Source: Chthoniobacteraceae bacterium (GTDB taxonomy: Bacteria; Verrucomicrobiota; Verrucomicrobiia; Chthoniobacterales; Chthoniobacteraceae). Taken from it: a stretch of 38,897 nt of DNA. This document shows positions 1 through 6,886 of this stretch, in pieces. The notes below the pieces were generated by a model, which ran no database searches, had not been told where the DNA came from, and was given only the letters and a program-made list of their open reading frames with translations. The translations under genes and the position numbers were made by a program. Positions within the stretch are counted from its first letter, which is position 1. Each line of letters opens with the position of its first letter. The DNA lies in assembly GCA_028293625.1 (NCBI GenBank), contig JAQGOL010000041.1, positions 1-38,897 on the forward strand. The letters are read 5' to 3'.

Positions 1-103
1 CGTTGCGTGCCGCCGGTATGGCGTTCACGCCGAAGGGATCCCACTGCTCCCAAAGAATCAGGTCCACAGCCTCGGATAGTGCCTGCTTGGCTTTCGTTTT
101 CAC
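1..103 (-). CDS. 5' end of a small cassette-like hypothetical protein (runs off the window)
   Basis: An open minus-strand frame starts at a GTG at 103 and runs off the left edge, giving about 34 residues. It begins (M)KTKAKQALSEAV and contains the pattern WEQWDPFGVN followed by IPAARN. I recall this W-DP-GV pattern from small uncharacterised proteins of roughly 80-110 residues that often occur as integron gene cassettes; that is memory, not a search. Its position supports the idea: a GTTAGGC core (attC R' type) sits 18 bp upstream of the GTG, and an integron integrase relic lies further upstream on the same strand. Function unknown. No Shine-Dalgarno sequence is seen. Confidence 0.5.
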   Translation of the reverse strand, partial: MKTKAKQALSEAVDLILWEQWDPFGVNAIPAARN

Positions 104-120
104 GGGACGTGTGCAAACGC

Positions 121-261
121 GCCTAACATATAGTCGGCAGCAGCTGTACTTTTCGGAGGTTTACAGGCATGGGAGCTTAAATGGGCAGCGGCTGCATTTT
201 GTAGGCAAAGGCAGCAGCCTGATTTTTTTACAGCTGCTGTGTTTTGCGGTGCTTGTTTAAA
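121..261. other. attC/attI-like recombination site of an integron
   Basis: The plus strand has GCCTAAC at 121-127, which is GTTAGGC on the minus strand and fits the attC core GTTRRRY exactly. Inside it, CAGCAGCTGTA (138-148) pairs perfectly with TACAGCTGCTG (229-239), giving an 11-bp imperfect-hairpin arm, with further GCAGC/GCTGC palindromes in the loop. The far end (255-261, GTTTAAA) keeps only the GTT of the core. The total of about 140 bp is in the attC size range. The site lies between the integrase relic and the cassette-like gene, as expected for an array with a reverse-oriented integrase. It could be attI, a worn attC, or a coincidental hairpin. Confidence 0.4.
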
Positions 262-431
262 TTTTTATAGGGAGCTGCTTGGGAGAGCCAGCCGTAAAAA
301 ACGAAATCGTTTTTCATGATGGGCTTTCCCTTGGCCGGGGGAAACGGTGTGCCGGGCTTGCGCTTCACGGTGTGCCCGCGGGGATTGCGATGCGCGCAAT
401 CCAGCCGCGTGGTGCGGACTGTAGCCCTCCT

Positions 432-1237
432 TCAAGAGGTGTCGGCGGGACTTCGGATGCTCATGCCGGGTCGGTTCAGGTGGTGGGTGTAAATCATTGT
501 GGTGAAGAGATCGTGATGGCCGAGCGATTCCTGCACGGAGCGGATGTCGCAGCCGTTTCCAGCAAATCGGTGGCAAAACAATGGCGCAGGGTACGGGGTG
601 GCTTATAAATGCCCGCTTTTTTGACCGTTGCTTCGATGGCCCGCTGGAGAAGCGTCTCATGAAGATGATGCCGGTGCACAATGCCCGAGCGGGGATCGAC
701 CGAAAGGCCTGGAGCAGGAAAGCCCCAGAACCGGTCCAAGGTAATGGCGGCATTGGAATATTTGCAGCCGAGCGCATAGGGCACGCCAAGAGCATGATTG
801 TGGAGATCCCTCTCAAAGAGGCGGCGGCTCTCGGAGAGCTGGGTTTTAAGGGAATCGATGGCCGAGTTGTGGGTGATGCGATTCTTGGCGCCTTTGCCAT
901 CGCGCACAAATCTGGCGGCAGCCAAAATCGATCTCCTTGACCCGGAGCCGCAGGCATTCCATGAGCCGGCAAGCCCGCGCCGGAAAGAAGGAGCGCCATC
1001 AGGCGCCAGGGAGGCGGGAGGGCGTCAATTAAAGCGCTGGCTTCGAGGCGGGTGAGCACGATGGGCAGGTGCCGGGCAAAATCCCCGAAATGGCCCGGGC
1101 CCGGCTCGGAAAACCTGTTTGTAAAGGAAAACCAACGCGTTAAACGCCTGGTTTTGGGTGGCCGGATCCACCTTAACCGCCAGATGGGGCACCTCATCGT
1201 GGCGCTTACGACTCTCATATCCCTGCCTCTCCCTCAT
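432..1237 (-). pseudogene. intI: Integron integrase (IntI-type tyrosine recombinase), frameshifted and N-terminally truncated
   Basis: Four consecutive minus-strand pieces in three frames together read as an integron integrase. They are TQNQAFNALVFLYKQVF near 1150, LPIVLTRLEASALIDALP and RLMALLLSGAGL near 1000, VRDGKGAKNRIT through DPRSGIVHRHHLHE and [12 protein letters not shown] at about 560-905, and [24 protein letters not shown] ending in a stop at 432. Box I and box II residues (the R of LRHCFAT, the HH of LGHHD, the Y of MIYTH) are still visible. The DPRSG-RHHL segment is the extra region typical of IntI rather than XerC/D. At least three frameshifts break it, and the roughly 40-residue N-terminal segment before the TQNQ block is missing. 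It points in the same direction as the cassette-like gene downstream, so it would be a reverse-type integrase. Non-functional as it stands. Confidence 0.85.
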
Positions 1238-1248
1238 TAAGCAATATA

Positions 1249-1262
1249 TGTTCGAATGAACA
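1249..1262. promoter_or_regulatory. LexA-type operator at the start of the integrase relic
   Basis: Perfect palindrome TGTTC-GAAT-GAACA lying 11 bp upstream of the ATG at 1237. As I recall, the LexA motif described for Verrucomicrobia is TGTTC-N4-GAACA, and integron integrases are commonly under SOS control. With ten fixed bases and equal base frequencies about 0.04 such sites are expected in a window of this size, so its location at the intI start is unlikely to be chance. Confidence 0.6.
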
Positions 1263-1366
1263 GAGGGTCAAATCCGGTGAGAACGAGGTGCCGGAGGAGC
1301 TTTCCTGCCCGTGCATTCGGCGGGCTGCCTCAGCAACCGGATCATTTGCCTGGGTAACCACCGGCT

Positions 1367-1702
1367 TTAGCCGCGGCGCCTGGCCAAATGGCCGCGTGTC
1401 GGATTGAAACAGCCACGCGTCTGCTGGCATTGGCCGCGTGTCGGATTAGACCGGCCGCGTGTCTGCTCGCATTGGCCGCGCGTCGGATCGGAGCGGCCAC
1501 GCGTCTGCTCGCATTGGCCGCGGGCCGGATCGAACCTGACATGCGTCTGCTCGCATTGGCCGCGGGTCGGATCAGACCAGCCGTGTGTCTGCTGGCATTG
1601 GCCGCATGCGGGATCGGACCAGACTCGCGGCTGTTCAAATCAGCCGCGTGGCCGGTTGCATTAGCCGCGTGTCGGTTCGAACAGGGGTCGCGGCTTCTGG
1701 AA
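1367..1702. repeat. Tandem array of about sixteen 21-bp units paired into 42-bp repeats
   Basis: Units begin at 1367, 1388, 1409, 1430, 1451 and every 21 bp up to 1682. Two half-unit types alternate strictly. Type A reads close to TTGGCCGCGTGTCGGAT plus four variable bases; type B reads close to CCGGCCGCGTGTCTGCTCG plus two. Both share the core GGCCGCGTGTC-G. The ends are more diverged than the middle. 42 is a multiple of three and the units lack stops, so open frames run through the array on both strands; I regard these as by-products. 21 bp equals two helical turns, so each core would face the same side of the helix. There are no unique spacers, so this is not a CRISPR array. Function unknown. 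Apart from the LexA-type box, nothing else is seen in 1238-1863. Confidence 0.85.
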
Positions 1703-1863
1703 AGTAACATCGTTGGTTTACCACTTTCCGACACGATTAGTGACACCGATGCATCGACCGGACTTCATTCGCAGCGTCACAAGTACGGAACAAATAATAC
1801 GGGACAGGTAAATAGTTGGTGTTGTTGGCGGAGTATGCGGAGCGGTTTCGGAAACAGGTCATC

Positions 1864-2190
1864 CTATTGGCGAGACAGGACGGCCTGTTGCCCGAAGAGG
1901 ATTTTCGCCATTTCACTGACCGGCGTTAAGCCGTTGCCCTTCTTCGAACCGTTGATCTTGGACGAAATCCGAGGCTTCAGCGCTCTGCGGATGCCGATGC
2001 CATTGTCGGCCAAAGCCAAGCGGACGAGCCCGTCTTTTCGGTTTACTTAAGCCGCCGCAAAGCCAGGACCGCTGCCGTGCTGGCGGATATTGTTGCCCAC
2101 TTCTGTAAGGAGATACCATACAGCCCGCTGCTCGAAAGTTCGTAATCTTCGCCGCCAGATGCGAAATATCGCGTCCCAAATCTTCCACTG
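1864..2190 (-). pseudogene. Decayed HATPase_c / histidine-kinase-like ATP-binding protein
   Basis: On the minus strand one frame reads an N-box-like segment (LLTEVGNNIRQHG), then LVRLALADNGIGI, the classic G1 box of GHKL ATPases, then KKGNGL followed by VSEMAKILFGQ, a G2-like block, before a TAG at 1864-1866. A TAA at 2047-2049 interrupts the frame between the N box and the G1 box. The region before the N box continues only in another frame (EDLGRDISHLAAKI). It therefore carries at least one nonsense mutation and one frameshift. No sensor or dimerisation domain is left. It may once have been a serine-kinase-type or histidine-kinase-type regulator, but the partner cannot be told. Confidence 0.65.
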
Positions 2191-2289
2191 GAAACTTAAG
2201 AAATCAGGCCGCTGGCATCAATCCGTGCGGGAATAAGAATGTGCGCATTAGACCCGGATGGCCGGTTTTTCAGCTGCCGCCCGATTGCT

Positions 2290-3198
2290 TTACGCGCAGA
2301 GCCAGCCGAGGCGCATCCAGGTCGCAAACCAGCTCTGGACGTTTTGAATCGCGTTTTCGGGGAGCTGGGTGGAATTGCGGAACGCTTCCTCGCACGCTGC
2401 CTCAAGGGATTGACCGTTTTTAAGGGCGATCAAAAGCCGGTATGCCTCCGGATCAAGCCGTTTGAAATAGACCGAATAATCGGCGCGATGCACGGCAAGA
2501 TGAATCCGTGTCGAGCCGGGCTTCGCCACGAGGCGGCGGCTGCGCTGGGGGCGATCGTTGGAGACCGCGTTGCTGAGCGATTCCGTGTCGCGTTTCTTAA
2601 GTTTCCCCAGGAGATCGTCGATGGGATATTCAAGCTCAAGGAGCGTGATGTAAGGCTGAAGCGAGAGCCGGAGCCGGTCCGGTGGAGTCCGCGCGATTTT
2701 TTGCGGGTCGACAGCCGGCTTCTCGGTTCCGTCGAAGGCTTCGACACGCGCCCATTCGACTTGCACCATTTCAACGGCAAGCCGCGCGTCAGGGGCGGTC
2801 AGAGCCGTGTTCTCGCGCACAAACTTCTCCAGGTGCTGCCCCAGGTCGCGCAGATTCCAGGAAGTCGATCCGTATTCTTTAAGATAGGCGATGGCGAGCT
2901 TGTCGAATTTACGCTGGCCAAGCACTCCTCGAAGACCGCGGAAATCCTCACCAAATGCGCCCAGCAGCCGCCACCAGTATTGCTGATTATAAATCTGAAG
3001 CCGCTCAAAGGAGGTGAGGCGGTCGTTTGGGGTGACAAGGGCCGCGGCTTCGGCGGCGGAATCGGGAGTCATCCCGTCAGCTCGCGTGAGCGGACGGGAG
3101 AGCACCTGAAGCATGGAGCGCTGAATTGCCGCAAGCTTGGGCGGCCATGTCGGAAAAGGGATGACGGTCGCTTGGGACGCCGTGACACGCGGCTTCAT
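2290..3198 (-). CDS. bufC: DUF2063 peptide-modification partner protein (BufC/HvfC family)
   Basis: 302 residues. The N-terminal part (about 20-130) has the DUF2063 pattern: an amphipathic start, then RLTSFERLQIYNQQYWWRLL, a run around FGEDFRGLRGVLG, then STSWNLRDLG. The rest is a winged-helix-like C-terminal domain with a Leu/Arg-rich end. In the family such proteins bind the precursor peptide and work with a DUF692 (MNIO) enzyme that modifies cysteines. Its ATG overlaps the stop of the DUF692 gene by 4 bp (ATGA), so the two are almost certainly co-translated. It has no signal peptide and acts in the cytoplasm. It is the last gene of the cluster; no clear terminator is seen after it. Confidence 0.9.
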   Translation of the reverse strand: MKPRVTASQATVIPFPTWPPKLAAIQRSMLQVLSRPLTRADGMTPDSAAEAAALVTPNDRLTSFERLQIYNQQYWWRLLGAFGEDFRGLRGVLGQRKFDKLAIAYLKEYGSTSWNLRDLGQHLEKFVRENTALTAPDARLAVEMVQVEWARVEAFDGTEKPAVDPQKIARTPPDRLRLSLQPYITLLELEYPIDDLLGKLKKRDTESLSNAVSNDRPQRSRRLVAKPGSTRIHLAVHRADYSVYFKRLDPEAYRLLIALKNGQSLEAACEEAFRNSTQLPENAIQNVQSWFATWMRLGWLCA

Positions 3199-4055
3199 GC
3201 GAGCTTTGTGTTTTTGAGAATGGGAACGCGAGGCTGAAAGTTTTTCGCTTTTAAAGCCTCGTTGTGAACCTCATCAAAGGAAGGGATTTTGTCATCCCAT
3301 TCAAGCAGGGTCGCTGTGGGGCCGGAACGAAGGAGGGCGGCGTTGTAGAGTTCCCAGACCGGATCGAGCACGGGATGATCATGGGTATCGAGAATGTATT
3401 TCTCGTACTTGGTATGACCGGCGATATGGATCTGGGCGACGCGGTTATGCGGCACGTTTTCCACATAATCGAGCGGGTTAAACGAATGATTGCGGGAGGA
3501 AACGTAAATATTGTTCACATCGAGGAGGATGCCGCAATCCGCGCGCTCAACCACTTCGCTTAAGAACTCCCATTCGCTCATTTCCGAGGCGTGAAACTCG
3601 GCGTAACTGCTGACATTTTCCACCGCGATTGGGAGTTCGAGAAAGTCCTGTACCTCGCAGATATTGCGGGCGGTTTTTTCGATCGCTTCCCATGTGTAAG
3701 GGACAGGGAGGAGATCGTGGGTGTAGCGGCCGTCGATACTGCCCCAGCAAAGATGATCCGAAAGCCAGGGCGTTTTGGTGCGCCGGGTCAGCGCCTTGAG
3801 CTTTTTAAGGTGATCGCGGTTGGGCCGGTCCGCGTTGCAGAAATACATGGAAACGCCGTGCTGGACGACCCGGTATTGCTCAAGGATCTGATCGAGGATT
3901 TGAAGCGGGCGTCCGCTCTCGACCATGTAATTTTCCGAGATGATTTCGAACCAGTCGACCACCGGTTTTTTCTCAAGAATGTGTTGGTAATGCGGCAGCC
4001 GCAAACCAATGCCGATGCCGTATTCGGTGAATGCGTTGAAGCGGGAAGCTGGCAT
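3195..4055 (-). CDS. bufB: DUF692 multinuclear non-heme iron oxidase (MNIO), RiPP maturase (BufB/HvfB family)
   Basis: 286 residues, normal length for a DUF692 TIM-barrel enzyme. MNIOs use two or three iron ions to oxidise cysteine residues of a precursor peptide, for example to thiooxazoles or oxazolone/thioamide groups. Expected metal-ligand stretches are present in order: GIGLRLPHY near 16-23, EN at 41-42, QHGVSMYF around H66, SDHLCWG around D100-H101, AVENVSSY around E146-N147, DVNNIY around D179, IHIAGH around H210 and H214, DTHDHPV around H225-H227, and LLEWDD around E252. It follows the precursor gene by 96 bp, with a strong hairpin between them, and overlaps the DUF2063 gene by 4 bp. 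Which chemistry it performs cannot be read from the sequence. Confidence 0.93.
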   Translation of the reverse strand: MPASRFNAFTEYGIGIGLRLPHYQHILEKKPVVDWFEIISENYMVESGRPLQILDQILEQYRVVQHGVSMYFCNADRPNRDHLKKLKALTRRTKTPWLSDHLCWGSIDGRYTHDLLPVPYTWEAIEKTARNICEVQDFLELPIAVENVSSYAEFHASEMSEWEFLSEVVERADCGILLDVNNIYVSSRNHSFNPLDYVENVPHNRVAQIHIAGHTKYEKYILDTHDHPVLDPVWELYNAALLRSGPTATLLEWDDKIPSFDEVHNEALKAKNFQPRVPILKNTKLA

Positions 4056-4096
4056 ATCTGAAAACGACTTTTGACTCGTGGACTCGGCAAAGCCAA

Positions 4097-4132
4097 GCCG
4101 GAGTCGCGAAGATTTCTCTCCGCGGCTCCGGC
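4097..4132 (-). promoter_or_regulatory. Strong hairpin between RiPP precursor and maturase genes
   Basis: GCCGGAGTCGCG (4097-4108) pairs with CGCGGCTCCGGC (4121-4132): twelve positions with one mismatch and a 12-nt loop. No U-run follows on the minus strand, so it is not a typical complete terminator. A role as a partial attenuator or 3' stabiliser that raises precursor mRNA above enzyme mRNA is my inference. Confidence 0.5.
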
Positions 4133-4151
4133 GGGAATCTTTCGCTACTGA

Positions 4152-4442
4152 TTACTTGTGAGCAGGCTTGCCGTCTTTGGTCGCGCAGCCGCCCTTGCCT
4201 TTGCAGGAGTTCTTGCCAGCGCAGCCTTTGTCGCCGGTCTTGCAACCGCCCTTGCCTTTGCAGGAGTTTTTGCCAGCGCAGCCGTGGGTATCGCCTTTTT
4301 CTTTTTCGTCAGCGAGAACGCCGGCGGAAGCGCCATTGCTCTGGGTCTTGGTGGAGGTCGCCGCTTGGACGAATCCGCCGCTGAGGATGCCAGCGAGTGC
4401 GGCGCCGGCGAGGAGGGTCTTGGTCGTGGAATTGCGTTTCAT
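4152..4442 (-). CDS. bufA: Cysteine-rich secreted RiPP precursor, bufferin/HvfA type, with duplicated core
   Basis: 96 residues. The N-terminus MKRNSTTKTLLAGAALAGIL with a cut after FVQA is a Sec signal peptide. A linker (about 28-53) leads to two nearly identical 19-residue modules. Each holds GCAGKNSCKGKGGC, that is C-x5-C-x5-C, at C55/C61/C67 and C74/C80/C86, and the tail is KDGKPAHK. All six cysteines lie in the modules. Secreted precursors of this kind, encoded with DUF692 and DUF2063 proteins, are modified in the cytoplasm and exported; characterised bufferins bind copper. Here metal binding is inferred from family and context. An alternative ATG lies 6 bp upstream (4448), with AGAAAG in front of both. 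The gene has about 200 bp of upstream space and probably its own promoter. Confidence 0.88.
   Translation of the reverse strand: MKRNSTTKTLLAGAALAGILSGGFVQAATSTKTQSNGASAGVLADEKEKGDTHGCAGKNSCKGKGGCKTGDKGCAGKNSCKGKGGCATKDGKPAHK
4185..4283. repeat. 57-bp tandem duplication inside the RiPP precursor core
   Basis: A 42-bp block starting at 4185 recurs at 4242 with only two mismatches (40/42), giving a 57-bp period that encodes the two GCAGKNSCKGKGGC modules. Near-identity at the nucleotide level, including synonymous positions, suggests a recent duplication or ongoing homogenisation. Confidence 0.9.
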
Positions 4443-4480
4443 ATGCATTAACTTTCTGTTGTCTGCGTTTTTGGTTTCTT

Positions 4481-4521
4481 GAATGCACCCGCCCCAAAAT
4501 TTTTGGAGCAAGGGGGCATTC
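4481..4521. repeat. Large inverted repeat upstream of the RiPP precursor gene
   Basis: GAATGCACCC (4481-4490) pairs with GGGGGCATTC (4512-4521) with one mismatch. An inner CCAAAA (4494-4499) faces TTTTGG (4501-4506). It lies 33 bp upstream of the first possible precursor start and 122 bp after the dsbD stop. It could terminate dsbD transcription or serve as an operator or leader structure for bufA. No U-run follows it on the minus strand. Confidence 0.45.
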
Positions 4522-4642
4522 AAAAGTGAAGAAAGGCTTTTAAAGCAAGTAGCTGGGGGCAACTTTGACGCGATACCTGCTCAAATATTCCCGAAAACTT
4601 TCAGGAGCGAGCTGAAAAGTGATTTCAAGTAAAATTGAAACA

Positions 4643-6763
4643 CTACGGCTTTGTTTGTGAGAGCGTATGCAGCAGGCTGGTCTGAGTGAGAATCTCCGGC
4701 AACACCACCGGGCTTTCGCTGCCGTTGCCCGGATAATAGAGATAGGCGGGAACGCCAACCCGGCCAAAACGCTTCAACATTTCGGTGATTTTCTTGTCGC
4801 CGTTGGTCCAGTCGGCTTTGAGCGCCACGATTTTTTTCTCTTTAAACGCTGCGCGCACCGGCTCGGTTTCAATCACGACACGTTCGTTGTATTTGCAATT
4901 GAGGCACCAGTCGGCGGTAAAATCGATAAACACAGGCTCGCCGCGCTGAACCGCGGCCATCAGCTTTTCATCTGAAAACGACTGCCAGGGAATGCCGCCT
5001 TCCACGTTTTGTGCCTGCCCATTGTTTTGCACCGGTTTGGAATCGAGCTGGCCTTTTAAAATGAAAAACCATCCGGCGATCACCAATGCCAACACGATGA
5101 TTTTGGCCACGATTCCCCGCGCAAATCCGTAGATCCAGCAGGCTACGCCCAGAACGAGAAGAAACGCCGTCGTCGCCACGATGGCGTTGGTGCCGCCGGT
5201 GGCCCCGAGCACGCTTAACAGCCAGAGCGCCACTCCGAGGAGGACGAATCCCATGAATTGTTTCATGCGCTCCATCCACGCGCCGGGCTTGGGGAGGAAG
5301 CGCATCCAGGCCGGTTGCCAGGTAAGGAGAAAATACGGGAGACTCATCCCGGCGGCGACCACAGCAAAGATCAGGATGACGACGTGGGCCGGCTGGACAA
5401 AGGCGTATCCAAGCACGCCCCCCAGAAATGGAGCGGTACACGAAGTGCCGAGGAGGGTGGTGAACATCCCGTGAGCGAACGCGCCGGAATAACCGTCCTT
5501 GCGGGAAAGGGAATCGAGGGCGGTGGCCGTATCGCTGCCAAGGATGATCTCGAACACCCCAAACATCGAAAGCGCGAAGACAAACACCACGCCAATGAGC
5601 GCCGCGAGAATGTAGGGGTTTTGAAATTGAAATCCCCAGGTTAAGCCGTGTCCAGCGGCCTGGAAGCCAACAACAAGTGCTGCGAGGCAAAGGAAAAATG
5701 TAAATACGCCAGCCACAAACGCGAGACCGAGCCGGAAGACGCGGCGCGGCTCTTCGCCGGCCTGCTGCACAAAGCCAAAGATCTTAAGTGCGATGACAGG
5801 CAGCACGCATGGCATCAGATTAAGGATCAATCCGCCTAAAAACGCGGCCCACAAAATCCCAAGAAGACCGGGTGTTGCTGCGCGCGTGGCGATGGCGCTT
5901 TGAGTCGACGAAGGAACGGCAACTGCCGCAGGGGCGGCGGCGGCAGGTGCTACGACGGCGCTGTCGGTCCGTGAAACCGCCCAGCTTTCGCGGGGAGCTC
6001 CGTCTTTTTGAGTGGCCAGGACGCCTTTGAATCCCTTGGTGTCGCCCTCCACGGGTATGGTGATGACCCGCGATCCATCGGCGGCTGGTTCACTGATGGC
6101 GGGTTGCCCCACCTGCGCTTCGCCCGGCAACGGAAAAAACTCCGCTTTGAACTCTTTTGGCAATCCGCTTAAACGCGCTTTGATTTCTTTCGCGCCGGTT
6201 TCCCATTGAAGTGCAAAAGGGAACGGAGTGGATTTTGGAAGTTGCGCGCGCCATTGAGCAAAAAGCTCCGCGTTGGCGGGCGCGGCTTCCGCTGCAACCG
6301 GCAGGTCGAGGGAAACGTCGCCTTCGCCCGGCACGCAAAGTTTTTCGCAAACCAGCCAGTGGAGATTGGCTTTTAAGGAAATTGAACCCGTTGAGGGCAA
6401 CTGTGCCGGGGGCGTGATTTCCACCAGAAGCAGCACGTCGTTTTCGTAGATGTAAGTCAGTTCGCCTTCATCAACGCGTGCCGTTGGAAGCGGCCATTGG
6501 ATGGGACTGGCTTTGAATCCTTCGGGCAACTGCCAGCTTATCCTGGTAGGCGCGCCCGAGCTGCCGCCAAACTGCCAGTAAGTATGCCAGCCGGACTTCA
6601 TCTTCAGCCGCACCCCCGCCGTGAACGGTTTGCCGGCTACAACCGCCGTGGTGTCCGCGATGAGGCTCGGTGTTACTTTCTCCTCGCCGGAGAAAAGCTG
6701 GGCGCGCGCCGGCAGGCAAAGAGCAAGAAAGCTGAAGAGAACAATCAGGACAGGGCGAAGCAT
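4643..6763 (-). CDS. dsbD: Thiol:disulfide interchange protein, DsbD/ScsB family
   Basis: 706 residues from the ATG at 6763. I chose this start because it begins a clean signal peptide (MLRPVLIVLFSFLALCLPARA); a TTG 42 bp upstream is possible. The layout is a periplasmic N-terminal domain with a Cys pair (C139-EKL-C143), a multi-helix membrane domain carrying LNLMPCVLPVIALK and LLGTSCTAPFLGG, whose cysteines match the DsbD membrane pair, and a C-terminal thioredoxin domain with the active site WCLNC (C620/C623). The protein passes electrons from cytoplasmic thioredoxin to periplasmic thiols. The large N-terminal domain resembles ScsB, a copper-tolerance relative. It lies upstream of the RiPP cluster on the same strand with a 200-bp gap. 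A role in keeping the peptide cysteines reduced is inference. Confidence 0.92.
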   Translation of the reverse strand: MLRPVLIVLFSFLALCLPARAQLFSGEEKVTPSLIADTTAVVAGKPFTAGVRLKMKSGWHTYWQFGGSSGAPTRISWQLPEGFKASPIQWPLPTARVDEGELTYIYENDVLLLVEITPPAQLPSTGSISLKANLHWLVCEKLCVPGEGDVSLDLPVAAEAAPANAELFAQWRAQLPKSTPFPFALQWETGAKEIKARLSGLPKEFKAEFFPLPGEAQVGQPAISEPAADGSRVITIPVEGDTKGFKGVLATQKDGAPRESWAVSRTDSAVVAPAAAAPAAVAVPSSTQSAIATRAATPGLLGILWAAFLGGLILNLMPCVLPVIALKIFGFVQQAGEEPRRVFRLGLAFVAGVFTFFLCLAALVVGFQAAGHGLTWGFQFQNPYILAALIGVVFVFALSMFGVFEIILGSDTATALDSLSRKDGYSGAFAHGMFTTLLGTSCTAPFLGGVLGYAFVQPAHVVILIFAVVAAGMSLPYFLLTWQPAWMRFLPKPGAWMERMKQFMGFVLLGVALWLLSVLGATGGTNAIVATTAFLLVLGVACWIYGFARGIVAKIIVLALVIAGWFFILKGQLDSKPVQNNGQAQNVEGGIPWQSFSDEKLMAAVQRGEPVFIDFTADWCLNCKYNERVVIETEPVRAAFKEKKIVALKADWTNGDKKITEMLKRFGRVGVPAYLYYPGNGSESPVVLPEILTQTSLLHTLSQTKP

Positions 6764-6886
6764 GGGAATGCGGGGTTGGACATTAAGGAACCGTGCAAAT
6801 CGCAAGGTTCGTGGCAGAAATTTTACAACGAATGCGCCAATCAGAGAAGGAATTCGCCGGTTTATTCAATTCGACGGATTCACCGC

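Noticed and set aside
3-260. Plus-strand open frame at the left edge
   Set aside because: It runs antisense to the cassette-like start and through the attC-like hairpin; composition is not protein-like.
1367-1702. CRISPR array
   Set aside because: Units are contiguous with no unique spacers, the repeats are diverged, and no cas gene is in the window.
1388-2050. Long open frames on both strands across the 21-bp repeat array, giving 14-residue repeat proteins
   Set aside because: The 42-bp unit is a multiple of three and has no stops, so open frames arise automatically. The plus-strand frame continues antisense into the HATPase relic. No start context or known protein pattern supports it.
2239-3237. 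332-codon plus-strand open frame
   Set aside because: Exact antisense shadow of the DUF2063 gene, which has clear family motifs.
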